DNA from: Glandiceps talaboti
Taxonomy: Eukaryota > Hemichordata > Enteropneusta > Spengelidae
DNA: 64,000 nt
Direction of reading: 5' to 3'
NCBI RefSeq assembly: GCF_964340395.1
Contig: NC_135562.1
Location: forward strand, 20,147,626 to 20,211,625
The notes below the pieces were generated by a model, which ran no database searches, was not told where the DNA came from, and worked only from the letters and a program-made list of their open reading frames with translations. Shown piece after piece: positions 49,280-59,459 of the stretch. The position numbers were made by a program, and so were the translations under genes. The stretch's first letter is position 1; every line of letters begins with the position of its first letter.

Positions 49280-50259
49280 CTGGTCTTTTACTTTTATTTC
49301 TGACTGCTTTAGTTTGTCTTCCATCGCCTCAAGATTTTCTTGTTGATCTCTTCCAACAATATCCTACAAATTAAATGGCAAATTACTACATGATTACAGC
49401 TTATATCTAAAGTACTATGTGAAATTTCATACAAGTTTGTATCTGTGTTTTGAAGACAAAACAAAGAAAGGTGTAGATGAGATTAACGAAGGAAATATTG
49501 TAAAGTTTTGTGGCTCCTCTTTACCCCAAGTGCCTCATAAACAACCAGAAGTGTGCCTACTTGTTCTCGCATCCTACATTTCAGGAGACTTTCTTTGAAT
49601 TCATCAATACAGATCTCTCTGTTGATCAGTAAAAGCAATTCATCCTTAACTTTATCTTCATTAACTGCCCCCTTCAGATTTTGGAAGAGGCCAGACTTCA
49701 TCTCGCGTTTGTTGCCTTGGCCTTTTATACGTCCCTTACTGTAGGCTGTGTCCAGCTCTTCAATAACTTTGAATATGGCATTCCCAAACTCGGCCACTTT
49801 TAGATGTGTGTAAAACTGCCATTTATTTGTCCTTTTCTATAAAAAGGAAACACATTTTTTTCATTATGTGTATACCAACACACAGTTTGTTGTAAATTTT
49901 TTTTAGAGTTTAAAGTTGATTCATGCAAGCACTAAATTTGAAAGCTTTTACATTTGTACAAATTTTAAATACTATAATCACTTTGACGTGAAGTAAAATA
50001 TTCAATACAAATCACAATAACAAATATTATGAATGTTTTCTCCTCAGCAGCAGTTTGAACTCCAAGCCTGTCAAGTTGTCTTGTTCTGATAAGACACTTG
50101 ATTAGAGCTAATACAGTGTTCATGTTTATAAAGTAATATTGAATGAAACATCAGCACAAATTCTAACCTTTTCTTTGGCATCAGGTAATTCCTTCACAAT
50201 ATCTGGCATCTCATTTTTCAACCAAGATTTCGAGTGTTTTGGTGGATTCTGTGTCTTTG
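49280..50259 (-). CDS. Three phase-matched exons of an unknown coiled-coil-like protein
   Basis: Exon 1 (50259-50168) reads KTQNPPKHSKSWLKNEMPDI, then VKELPDAKEK. Exon 2 (49836-49525, 104 codons) reads KRTNKWQFYTHLKVAEFGNA, IFKVIEELDTAYSKGRIKGQ and REQVGTLLVVYEALG. Exon 3 (49363-49280, 28 codons) reads DIVGRDQQENLEAMEDKLKQ. All junctions have AG/GT and are phase 0, and no exon contains a stop, which supports a real coding gene. The last exon is a heptad-like helix. I do not recognise the family. The first and last exons of the full gene are not identified. Confidence 0.6.
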
Positions 50260-50602
50260 CTACACCATGAAATTCATTCAGAGAATTTCTTATTATTTAT
50301 ATATGATGTAATGTCTACCAAAACACACAAACCATATACATTGTACATTAACAACAATCAACAAACACAAATGATACAGATAGCAAGCATTACAGATCTA
50401 AAGTGTAGTATGTATTGAAATCTACCAAATCACCAAAAGATATCACCAATATCTAAACTTGACATCCAGTCAACCAACTACAAATTACCATCAACAGAAA
50501 AAATAGAACTACATTATATATCATATTAATGGCTACCAAAACACAAAGCACATACATTGCCAACTATCAGCAAACAGAAACAATACAAATAGCAATTATT
50601 GA

Positions 50603-50744
50603 AACAATAATGTACGCCCTCCCAGCCCATAATGGACGAAAGCAAACTTTGAACGACATAATGGGCGAGGCAACAGCTGAGCCCATTATGGAGTGCAAAG
50701 TTTGCTCGAGTCCATTATGGACTGGGAGGGCGTACATTATTGTT
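50603..50744. mobile_element. Hairpin MITE with CCATAATGGAC stem words
   Basis: Left AACAATAATGTACGCCCTCC and right GGAGGGCGTACATTATTGTT are perfect complements. Inner words CCATAATGGAC / GTCCATTATGG and GCAAACTTTG / CAAAGTTTGC extend the stem. Total about 142 bp. Confidence 0.9.
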
Positions 50745-50754
50745 ATTATTTTAT

Positions 50755-51145
50755 AGTTTTGCCAATTCCAGTGAATTTGTAGACCGAGAAACACAAAACA
50801 ACATATAATATACACAGCGCTGAACATCGTCTGCCATGTTCGGCCCCGAAGCTGAATACTAATCATAGCGACACACATATACACTTCAATGAACTGCTGT
50901 GAACACAAATTTGTTTCATGAATGCATTGTATTTTTAAACAGTGGAAATGATAATCTTTTAAAAAAAATTCTTTACCCCATAATTTCCCTGTTCTTAAAT
51001 ACCCACACCTTTATTGCCTTACAGACATAAGCTTGTATTGTTATGATCGTTCCAGGGCCGCGATGCCCAATAATGGAGTACATTATCAGTAATAATGTAC
51101 AGCGATGACGTCACAAAATTCACTGGAATTGGTATGCTATATAAT
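50755..51145. repeat. Possible larger inverted-repeat element next to the hairpin
   Basis: GCCAATTCCAGTGAATTT at about 50761 is mirrored by AAATTCACTGGAATTGG at about 51117. A CCCAATAATGGAGTACATTA word near 51067 resembles the adjacent MITE. Possibly a related, older hairpin element. Confidence 0.5.
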
Positions 51146-51245
51146 ATAAAAGTGTGAAGTACCGGTATACTATATTAAACTAAAGTGAGTTTATTGTTTG
51201 TCGTTAGTGTATGAGATTATTGTGTTGGAATAAAAGGTGACAGAA

Positions 51246-51344
51246 ATGGTGGCTGGTAATTCAAAGTCTTCCATGTTGCAGTCATATTTGTATGATATTC
51301 CGTCTTCGGTTATAATTTCTCTGGAAAATGTGAAAGATATCGGT
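51246..51344 (+). CDS. Candidate first coding exon of unknown gene
   Basis: ATG in fair context (ACAGAAATGG), then MVAGNSKSSMLQSYLYDIPS and SVIISLENVKDIG, up to a donor-like GGTTAGTA. It could begin a plus-strand gene. No downstream exon was identified in the G/T-rich DNA that follows. Confidence 0.35.
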
Positions 51345-52900
51345 TAGTATTTGCTGTTTTGATATATTTATAATTGTATAGTTGTGATCAGAGTGGTGTC
51401 TATTATTGGTGTTGATATGGATTTTGTATATTGTAGTTGAATTGTAGTTTTATGGGATGATTTTTTATGGTTGTATTTTTGATGACTACCCGGTAAATGT
51501 GTGTGATCAGAGGTTTATGTATTATATTATCAGTTGTTGTAGTGACTGAAATGGTTCAGGCTGGAGTGTGTGTGAGAGAGGAAAGGGTGATGTGTAAAGT
51601 GGTTATGTACGGTTATTGTTTATTGTTGGGTACTTACTTGTCATTATACATGCAATTATTGGCAGTTTTTGTTCTTGAGGTGTGTCATCATCTTCTTCTT
51701 GTACCTATACATGTGTAAGGAGAAATGGAGATAGCTTAGATAATGTTATTGGTATATATAGGTGTATTTGTTTGAAGCACAATTATGGTTGGCCTTGGTA
51801 TCGGTTGGAGTGAAATGGTTATTTGTATAGTTTGTGTTTGTTGATTGTTGTTAATGTATGTGGTATGTGGTTGTGGTAGGCATTATACATATATGTTGTA
51901 TAATGTGGTGTAATTGTTTTGTGTTGATGGTAGTTTGTAGTTCGTTGACAGGTGTCCAGGTTTATTTACTGGTGATAGTATATATGGTTTGTATAAGTTG
52001 TTTTATGGATGTGGTGTTGTTTTATATGTTTTATCAGTATATATGATATAGTTGTTGTTATGGTTATTTGTTATGGTTATTGTAAGCTAGATAATATATA
52101 TTTGTAACAGTACTTACTGAGATTTGTGTGTTTGATGTGCTGTTAAAGTTTGTTCATTGTAAATATCTACAAGTAAGCACTCTGCTTTAATTTTCTTGTT
52201 GGTTTCTAGGTTGGGTAATGTGGCTTTGTCGTCCCATAATTTGATTGATATTCTTCTGTTATATTCGTCTTCAATTGTGATACATCTTCGTTTGGTATGC
52301 GGATAAGTCTGTATATCATTGACCTGGAATGAAACATTTGAGTGGTATATGTTAGGTAGTGTGTATGGTATAGTGGTGTGTGTATTTTGTGTAGGTTCAG
52401 ATTTGCACATGTATGTGTTATTGTGTTTGTTGGTGTGGTTTTGTTATAATACTGTGAAATTATGTGTGTATGGTGATGGTGTGGTTGAGTGTAAATATTG
52501 GTTTAGGCTGTGGGTATTGTAGCAATTTTGTATTATTTGTGGTGAGTAATATTGTAGTGGTTGTAATTATTTGTGTGTATGGTAGAGATTGATAATTGGT
52601 ATACTATAATCATGTAAAAATTGGGATTTGTCTTACCTCTGTGATTGTACCTAGAACACAGCTGACTCTTCTTTTCTTTGGGCTTGACTGTATATCTAGG
52701 ATTGATAGTATTGGGGGGTGTCTGAAAGTTGTAATTATGTCTTTCTTGTACTGGAATGGGACTGTTTTGATATAGATCTGTTGACAAATGTGAACATTGG
52801 TGACTTTGTTAATGTTTTATATGGGTATATATGTTTTGTACAGACGAATGTTGTTTTGTAATGTGTGTTTCACAATTTCCACTGTTACAAATGCAGGAAA
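51345..52900. other. Strongly strand-skewed G/T-rich tract
   Basis: The plus strand is rich in T and G and very poor in C for about 1.5 kb, with many TGTGTG, GTTGTT and GGTTAT words. The skew persists through the OB-fold exons below. Composition here differs sharply from both sides. Confidence 0.6.
52110..52790 (-). CDS. RPA-like OB-fold protein, two exons
   Basis: Upstream exon (about 52785-52640) ends PPILSILDIQSSPKKRRVSC then VLGTITE at a GTAAGA donor. The second (about 52325-52110) reads NDIQTYPHTKRRCITIEDEY, then NRRISIKLWDDKATLPNLET and AECLLVDIYNEQTL. The order beta-strand RRVSCVLGTI, then R(R)..TIEDE.NRRISIKLWDD, then a later VDIYN.QTL, is that of a single-strand-binding OB fold as in RPA1 and Helitron-borne RPA proteins. 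In phase across the intron as far as I can judge. 5' and 3' limits uncertain. Confidence 0.58.
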
Positions 52901-52904
52901 TTGA

Positions 52905-54965
52905 AACTGCTGTACAGAGCACTAGGTTTTGGACAGTAATTTTACATAGGAATGCATTCATGAGTTCATGGACTATATTCACATGAAGTTGGCCTTTCAA
53001 AGTCTGGGTGGATTGAGTGTAACGTTGCGGGTCAATCTGATAATGTATGATGGGGCGATATAATCAAAGGTTACATGGCTGGGCGGGTGTTATCAAACAA
53101 AATTTATGCACTTTTGGTAATCTTTCAATGCATGATGTGTCACACGTGTGGCCTGAATTTGTCCTTAGTGCCATTTGTCCTGGTTTGGGAGAATAATGGG
53201 CATTTATATTGCCAATCATATATTCATAATTATGTACTACCAGCTTGTGCTTTGTGTACTGTCATTCCCCATGCTAATGTTCCTGGATATTGTGTTCTTA
53301 CAACTTTGATGGAATGTGCTTTTTGTGAATATGAAAATGTCCTTGTCATGAAAATATTATTTATGTAGCTTTTAGTTTTAATAAATTATTGGCATATTTT
53401 TGTAGGCCACTAAAAAGGAAAAAATAGTTTCGTGTCAGGAAATCTTGTCTAAAGTGTAGGCGACAATGCGCTTATTTTTTTTTTACATTCTTAACAAATG
53501 TCACAGTACGTGTTGTGGTTGGCCAGGAGATCACTAACAGCAATGAGCAAATAGCAATCAATGAGAAAACATAACTTGTTACATATGTTCTGTTGTATTC
53601 CAACAATTGTCTGTAGGAATGACAATCTCAAAACTTTGCCCTTACAGAAGACATTCAGTTTACATCTGGTCGTATATGTCTTGTAAAGTTAAGTTGAGTT
53701 TTGACCCCAATGGCGATACCTGAACTCTTACGACATCACATCCCTCTCAATATACTAGTAAGAAAATCAACAACATAGGGTTTCCAATATACTATTCAAT
53801 TCCATGAACGTTTGGCATAAAAGTTGCAATCTCAAAATGTATTGAATAAACTGTGTCCACAGTTTCTGACATGACCACACGCGCACCCCTGACAGCATAT
53901 GTCAGCAAACCAAACAGATTACTGCCATTGTGTACATCCTACACAATCACCATAGGTCGAGTTTCACTAGTCTTGCTGCTAGACATTCAGGCTTTCTTTC
54001 GATACTATAAGTGAACGAAGTTGGCAGTGAGGGCTTGCCCGACCCATCCTCGATAGCGATGTTCGGTCGTGTGTCATATTCTATCAGAAGAACATCCGAG
54101 GTCTAGCAGATAGACTAGAGTTTCACCAGCGTTCTTTAATTTATACTTATGGACATCCATTTTGAAGTGTGTCACGTTTTAAGTGACCAAGTGATCATTT
54201 TTGTAAGGCCAGTCTCTGTAAATATGAAATGACAAACCTTTTCAAAATAGGGAATGACAACTTTGAAAATTTGTAACGACAACTTTGCCTTTCTTTTAAC
54301 ATGAAAAGCAATTGGAAAAATTATATGAACCAACTGAAAGTGAAACCTTATTACAATGTAATCAATCTTTTTTTTAAAAATGTCTCAAGCTATATTCAAG
54401 CAACGACAACATTAGCATCATTTTCACACACTTTGTCTTTTAAGGGCCGTGTCATTTTAAAACTGACGCACGGCAAACGTAATTCCTTTGTATTTGTTAG
54501 ACCCCCCTCCCCTAAAAGAAAATTTCTTATTGCGAAATGGGGAAATTTAAGATGTCAGTGAAACACAACATTATAGCATACCAGGGATAGAGGGATAGCA
54601 TTATTAGACACAATAAACTCTACAGTGAAGAAGGATGTCAAGTGTATCAACTTTATACTAAAACAATAATGACACAGCTTTTTAGTAGGCACCCAGCTAG
54701 TCTTTGGTATGTCAAGTTTATTCCGATCTTGAAGCAGCCTTTGGACTTCAAGGACACCATGTATGTAAGAGTGTCGATCCAGTGAGCAAGCCAACTACTT
54801 ATTTTATTATATTAATCATACAGATACACGTGTATTTTGTACACCGTCCCCAAATATTGCTTTTTTACTTTCAATATGCGAAAGGCATGCAAATATTCAG
54901 ATTTGTCTTTGTATGTCTCAGCTAGTTTCCTTGTTATGTTTTTCAATGTTGCTACATGCCAGTCT
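52905..54965. other. Stretch without a supported gene
   Basis: A 97-codon Cys-rich frame at 53075-53368 has no recognisable domain. A minus-strand frame at 54555-54794 (DRHSYIHGVLEVQRLLQDRN) is unrecognised. Nothing else noted. Confidence 0.4.
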
Positions 54966-54969
54966 TTAT

Positions 54970-55725
54970 TTTGTTGATTCCCAATGCATTGAATTTATCA
55001 CCATCAAATGTTTGAAAGAGGCATTCGTTGTCACCTAATTTACAGTTGGCACAGAGCATTATTTTTTTAAGATAAACATTGGTCCACCTTAAAAATGTGC
55101 TCGAAAATACCATTCTAGCAGGACCAGCTGTCCTGCTTGTCTTGTGTTGTGCTACTGTAGCAGCAAAGGCATTGTCTGTTCCACCTTTGGCTCTTTCAAA
55201 GTAGTTTTTAGTCCGAAATGGACCTGTATGTTGTGCATTATTTATTACTAGCGTGATGATTAACTGATGGTGTTTCTAATTAGGGCAACATCAGTTTTTG
55301 GCATTAGTTTGACTGATTTTGCTTTGGCTAACTTGGATTGTTTGTGCACATGTTTCAAAAGCTGTAAGTTCAGCGGCCGTTAGTAAATTGTGTGTTTCTT
55401 CTTGTTGAATAATGTTTCGGTCTTTTTTCATGAGCAAGCTAGACCATCTGCCAAGGTATTGTTTCATGACATCTTGGTTTTGTTGTAGGAACTGTATGCC
55501 TTTCAACTTGCAGAAGTCATAGAAAATACTTTGTGAGGACAGGTATGATATCACTGTACCTGCTTTGGGGGTGTCTCAGCATTGCTCAAGATATGTGGAA
55601 ATTTTGTATGGTTCACCGAGAACACTGATATCCCCACCTGCTTCTCTAATTACTTTGACAATTTGATTTTTGTGCTTTATCGCTTCCCTTTCTTTTTTTC
55701 TGCCACCATCAAAATAATTAGTGAA
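54970..55725 (-). pseudogene. Tyrosine-recombinase-like transposon protein, copy 2, broken
   Basis: Minus-strand blocks match copy 1 at 8.1-8.9 kb. GGRKKEREAIKHKNQIVKVI and the core-binding domain (PYKISTYLEQC, AGTVISYLSSQSIFYDF) lie at 55.5-55.7 kb. LLTAAELTAFETCAQT follows, then IITLVINNAQHTGPFRTKNY and VAQHKTSRTAGPARMVFSST. It extends further than copy 1, into LRWTNVYLKKI and ECLFQTFDGDKFNALG. The catalytic-Arg position reads NAQHTGPFR here versus SAQRTGPLR in copy 1, a possibly inactivating change. Several stops and shifts. No terminal His/Arg/Tyr block seen. Confidence 0.65.
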
Positions 55726-55849
55726 ACTTCAATTCTTTCTACTTCAATAATTCACAGAATATGGGTAAGGGCTTTTCCGCACCGTTACAAACAAACAAGT
55801 TGGTACAGGAAAGTCGTACTTACTAGTAAGTAACGGGCAGGAGTAAATA

Positions 55850-57195
55850 TATCCATGGCGTGAATGAAGATCAGTATACACAGAAAAGGTTGCACACTAA
55901 AAGAGGATTTCTAAATGGGTCCTTTCATAATTCATATAAATCCCACCCATGGAATTAATATTTACAGTCTCCTTGCCCGAACCATGGCTGATGTCCTGGT
56001 GCAGGGTGTACGTAGTATAGCATAGTACTGATCGTCACTCTAAAGTATTCTTACCTTCTAATTTAAGGTATATGTCCTGGGTAAGGATACTTGTAGTTTT
56101 CGCTTGGTTTGGTGTGTCTCTGGATCGATTGGTTGGTATCTCGGTCGGTTATCTCAGTGAGTACGGTGTCCAAGATGTATTCCTTCAATCGCCCAGATAG
56201 GTTCTGGTCGTAACGTGATATATTGGAATATTCCATTCAGTCCTTGGTGGTCGTTGGTCACATGTCAGTCACCTGACACTACACACCCCCCAGTTTTATA
56301 GAACTAGTGACTAGTGGAGTATGGCCCCCTTTTTGATGGAACTAAGACTAAACCAAGGACTGAAGGGAACAATTGTTTATACTTTCATGTTGGGGGGGGG
56401 GGGGGGGAGAAATACGTATGTGAATCTAAATGGGGCTAATTGTAGTTAATTAATTGCCAAGTAATTATGCTAATGTTTTCTGGGCTTTATTATGGTCTCC
56501 CTCATGGTCAAGGAGGCCGGACAGGGTTTTAATGAGGGCAAACCACCAAGGTAGGTTACGCCCTCCAATCAGCCAAATGGGGGCGAGGGGCAGGTTCATT
56601 GTTTTATGATTATAGTGAACTCTGACAGGAAGTTAATGGCGGGGTATATTTTATGATGGGAAACCACCGAGGTAGGTTACCCCATCTAAGTTTCGAACTG
56701 GGAGAGGGGGCGGGAATAGTTCACTGATGTATATTGTGCCAGACCATGTCTCCCACATAGAGAGCAGTTCGGGGATAGAGAAATTTCTGCTCTCTCTATA
56801 AGTGTCAGGTTGGTCCTACAGGGGATGCCAATATGGGCAAAACTATACTGTTGGATACTACTAGGTAGGGGGACATACCTGTTTGTGATTTTTGATGAGG
56901 ACAAACTATGCTAATGTTGTGCATGTGTGTACTTACGGGGAGACTGGTCTGGTGCATATATATCTCTGTTAATTGTGCCGCGACGGAGCCGTATTCTATC
57001 TCCTTGTCTAAAGAGTCGTCTGGAGTTAGCTGCCGTGATGTCAAGCAACTGGGTGGTGCTGATGCCACGGAGCTTGGCAACAAACCCAGCTACATCACCG
57101 ATGTAGGCAGGGGTATTAGGCCTTTGCCCTCCTGGGACGCAAAAGTACGGGGAGTCCGTCTCCAACAGGAGGTGGTTTTCCGGCACTTCTCTTAG
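55850..57195. other. GC-richer block with internal direct repeats
   Basis: Composition is noticeably more GC-rich than the flanks. Two direct copies of GGTAGGTTAC(G/C)CC with a shared AAACCACC(A/G)AG word lie about 125 bp apart (56535 and 56665). A G run of about 18 is at 56390. Apart from the TatD-like exon at its right end, a minus-strand frame ending at 56686 (SPNCSLCGRHGLAQYTSVNY) is open but unrecognised. Confidence 0.5.
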
Positions 57196-57206
57196 GGCCG
57201 TGACTT
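56937..57206 (-). CDS. TatD-family deoxyribonuclease C-terminal exon
   Basis: Minus-strand frame TALREVPENHLLLETDSPYF, then NTPAYIGDVAGFVAKLRGIS and LLDITAANSRRLF. The LLLETD(S/A)PY, N.P.Y...VA..(A/L)..(L/I)(R/K)GIS and (T/A)..N(A/S)RRLF blocks are the signature C-terminus of TatD metal-dependent nucleases, including the metal-binding Asp of ETD. A clean donor (CCCC/GTAAGTAC) closes the exon at 56936. The sequence goes on for about 20 codons past RRLF, so a short tail exon may follow. The N-terminal metal-binding half was not found. Its upstream edge collides with the start of the RAG1-like sequence on the other strand. Confidence 0.75.
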
Positions 57207-59149
57207 GGACCGGGACAAATGCACTGACTACGGCTATGATTTTTGTACTACTAATGCAGAGTCCAAAGAGGATGTTTTTTTTTTTACTGCGATCAACTCT
57301 ATATGATTCTGGTAACAGGGAGGGTGCTAATTTGGTGGATGATCTTTGGGCAAATTCGTATGGCAGAATGACTGTCGATGAATGTTTAGCTTTAATAGTA
57401 GATAATCTCCAAACCAAGAACAGTTACAAAGCACAGTATGACATGTTCAAAGATAAGTCTGTCAATATACTGCTCCCACCTAATCAGTTAGATGAGGAGG
57501 AGAAACATTACATGCCTGGTACTGCAAGATATGTAATTGTTGGTGAGGAATATCATGAGCACATGTATCAAACCCCAGTAAAATTGAATAAAAAAGATCA
57601 CTCGGTATCTGTCACTTCAGATTCTGTTGAGCCACTGCAACTACTAAGTGAATTTTCTGACCATAGCAAAGAAATTCCAGGTCCAAATTTGGTAGGGGTA
57701 AGATTTAGATACCCTGATGCCATCGCTAAGACACTTGAGGAAATTGAACCTGAAATACAAAGTGAACTGGAGAGCATGGGTGTAAACAGTACAAGCACAG
57801 AATTGATCATACGAACATTTGTAAAGGATGGTTCTGATGGCATGGGGGATATTGAAATTCACCGAGGTAAAGGGGCGAGGACACTTCCAGCTAATGCCTT
57901 TCGAGCTGCATTTGCAGTAGTAAGGTCAGAAATAGAAATTGACAATGAAAAACGGACTGTGTATGATCAAAAGAATCCAAATTCTGTCCGATGTAATAGA
58001 CCATTACTGGAAGCAATTGCTGAGGAAAATTGCACTTCCACAGTGACTTACTGCCTAGATACAATGGAAGCAGAAAAACAAACTATGCAAAATAAAATCA
58101 TGAAAATTGACTGTGGTGGCTATTGGAGATCCCATTACTTAGTATTTCTAACTTCTTTGGTTGATGAAAAATTAGATAGAAGTGCGGGGGGGTTTCAGGC
58201 TGCAGGGTCAAATTATCCATGTACACTGTGTGACTGCACCCGTGATGAAGCAGTATCTAAATTGGGGTCTTTCTCTATAAATAGAACTAGGAATTTGACG
58301 ATTGAGTTGGCTGAGTTTCGCAGGGCAAATACCGAGAATCTTTCACAAAATGAAATGAATGTAAGATGTAAAGGTGTGAAAAAGAAACCTCTACTGCGTT
58401 CTGACCCAATTGATAGGGGGATTGATTCAACCCATGCCAACATAAACCTTGCCTCTTTTTTAAAGAAATTGTTAGTCAGGGAAGTTGCAGAGGTCACCCA
58501 GTGGGAGAAAACTGCAGAGTTGAAGTCTATTCTTGACACAGCTGAAAAACGTCGAGATGACCATTTAAAGGCAGAGATAGGGATAAATCCAAGTCTTATG
58601 TTACCTGGCAATTATGCCAGAATGTTCTTTGATGAGAAAAATGAAGACGCACTTCTTGCCTTGATATCAAAAAGTGAAAGACATGATGCCTTTGCTGCTG
58701 TGTTAGCCAAGTTTCGGTTTATCAAGAAGATTTACTGTGCAAAATTGCCCATTGTTGATTACACAGATGATGTACAAAATGTTAAAAGGGTGGCAGTTGA
58801 AATGGGTCAGCTCCTTACTGATAACTTTAGGTATGCTAAGTGGCCAAATTACTTTCACAAAGTCATAGAACACACACAGGAGCTCATTGAAAGGGAAGAT
58901 GGTCCAGGTACAATTGGAGGTATCTCTGGGGAAGGTAACGAAGCGGGGAATAAATTGTTTCGTCAGTTTCGCAAACATCATTCTAGGAAGGGATCAGTAG
59001 TAGATGGCTTGCGTGATACTATTTGGCTGCATTGGTTGTATAGCAGTCCAAAGTTACAGCACAATGCTGAGGTAGTACATCGAAAAAAACGGTGTTCCAC
59101 TTGTGGATTTTTGGGGCACAATTGTTTAACATGTCCCAATAAGTGTTGA
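57196..59149 (+). CDS. RAG1L: RAG1-like recombinase (transposase), 5' incomplete
   Basis: A strong acceptor (TTCCGGCACTTCTCTTAG) opens an exon that reads GRDLDRDKC... and switches frame at a T11 run near 57275. With one T fewer the frame runs straight into the long ORF. Counting residues from the ATG at 57200: the dimerisation/pre-RNase-H region is about 40-165. The catalytic acids are Asp213 (VKDGSDGMGD, cf. mouse D600), Asp322 (VDEK, D708) and Glu578 (SGEGNEAGNKLF, E962). The zinc ligands are C341/C344 (YPCTLCD) and H553/H558 (YFHKVIEH). Met467 sits where jawed-vertebrate RAG1 has Arg848. The tail C632-X2-C-X3-GH-X4-C645 matches the CTT zinc motif of transposon RAG1L. The RING/N-terminal region and nonamer-binding domain were not found upstream. 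It would act with RAG2L to nick and hairpin DNA at terminal repeats. Confidence 0.93.
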
Positions 59150-59459
59150 GAATTTTATTGCTGTATTGGAGAGTCTGTAAGGAAATAAAGGTAGTAACAA
59201 AGTGCACAAATTTAGAGGTTTGTAAACATACTTTATTATCATTGTTAGCAATAACAAACAAACAAACAGCTTATCCAACTTTAAAAATTTCAACAATAAT
59301 GCAGTTTTAAATAAATAATATTATGTACAAAAGTAATAAATATGTCTGATATATACATGTATGAGAAAGATTGTTTTGTTTTGCGATTTTTTTGTTGTTA
59401 CAAGTGTAAGCCTGAGTGAAGAATCTTTGTTGAACTTGTATTATTCTATGTCTGCACAT
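59150..59459. other. Convergent 3' UTR gap of RAG1L and RAG2L
   Basis: About 310 bp between the two stop codons. The plus-strand AATAAA at 59184-59189 suits RAG1L. TTTATT at 59232-59237 is the minus-strand AATAAA for RAG2L. The transcripts would end within tens of bases of each other. Confidence 0.6.

Noticed and set aside
53075-53368. 97-codon Cys-rich plus-strand frame as a secreted peptide
   Set aside because: No convincing signal peptide, no spacing pattern in the cysteines, and no splice context; it lies in a low-complexity region.
56937-57206. TatD exon as bacterial contamination
   Set aside because: It ends at a consensus eukaryotic splice donor and lies within animal repeat-rich sequence; TatD genes are widespread and often expanded in marine invertebrates.
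57598-58981. Minus-strand frames of 70-130 codons across RAG1L
   Set aside because: They are antisense shadows of the RAG1L coding strand, with no homology.
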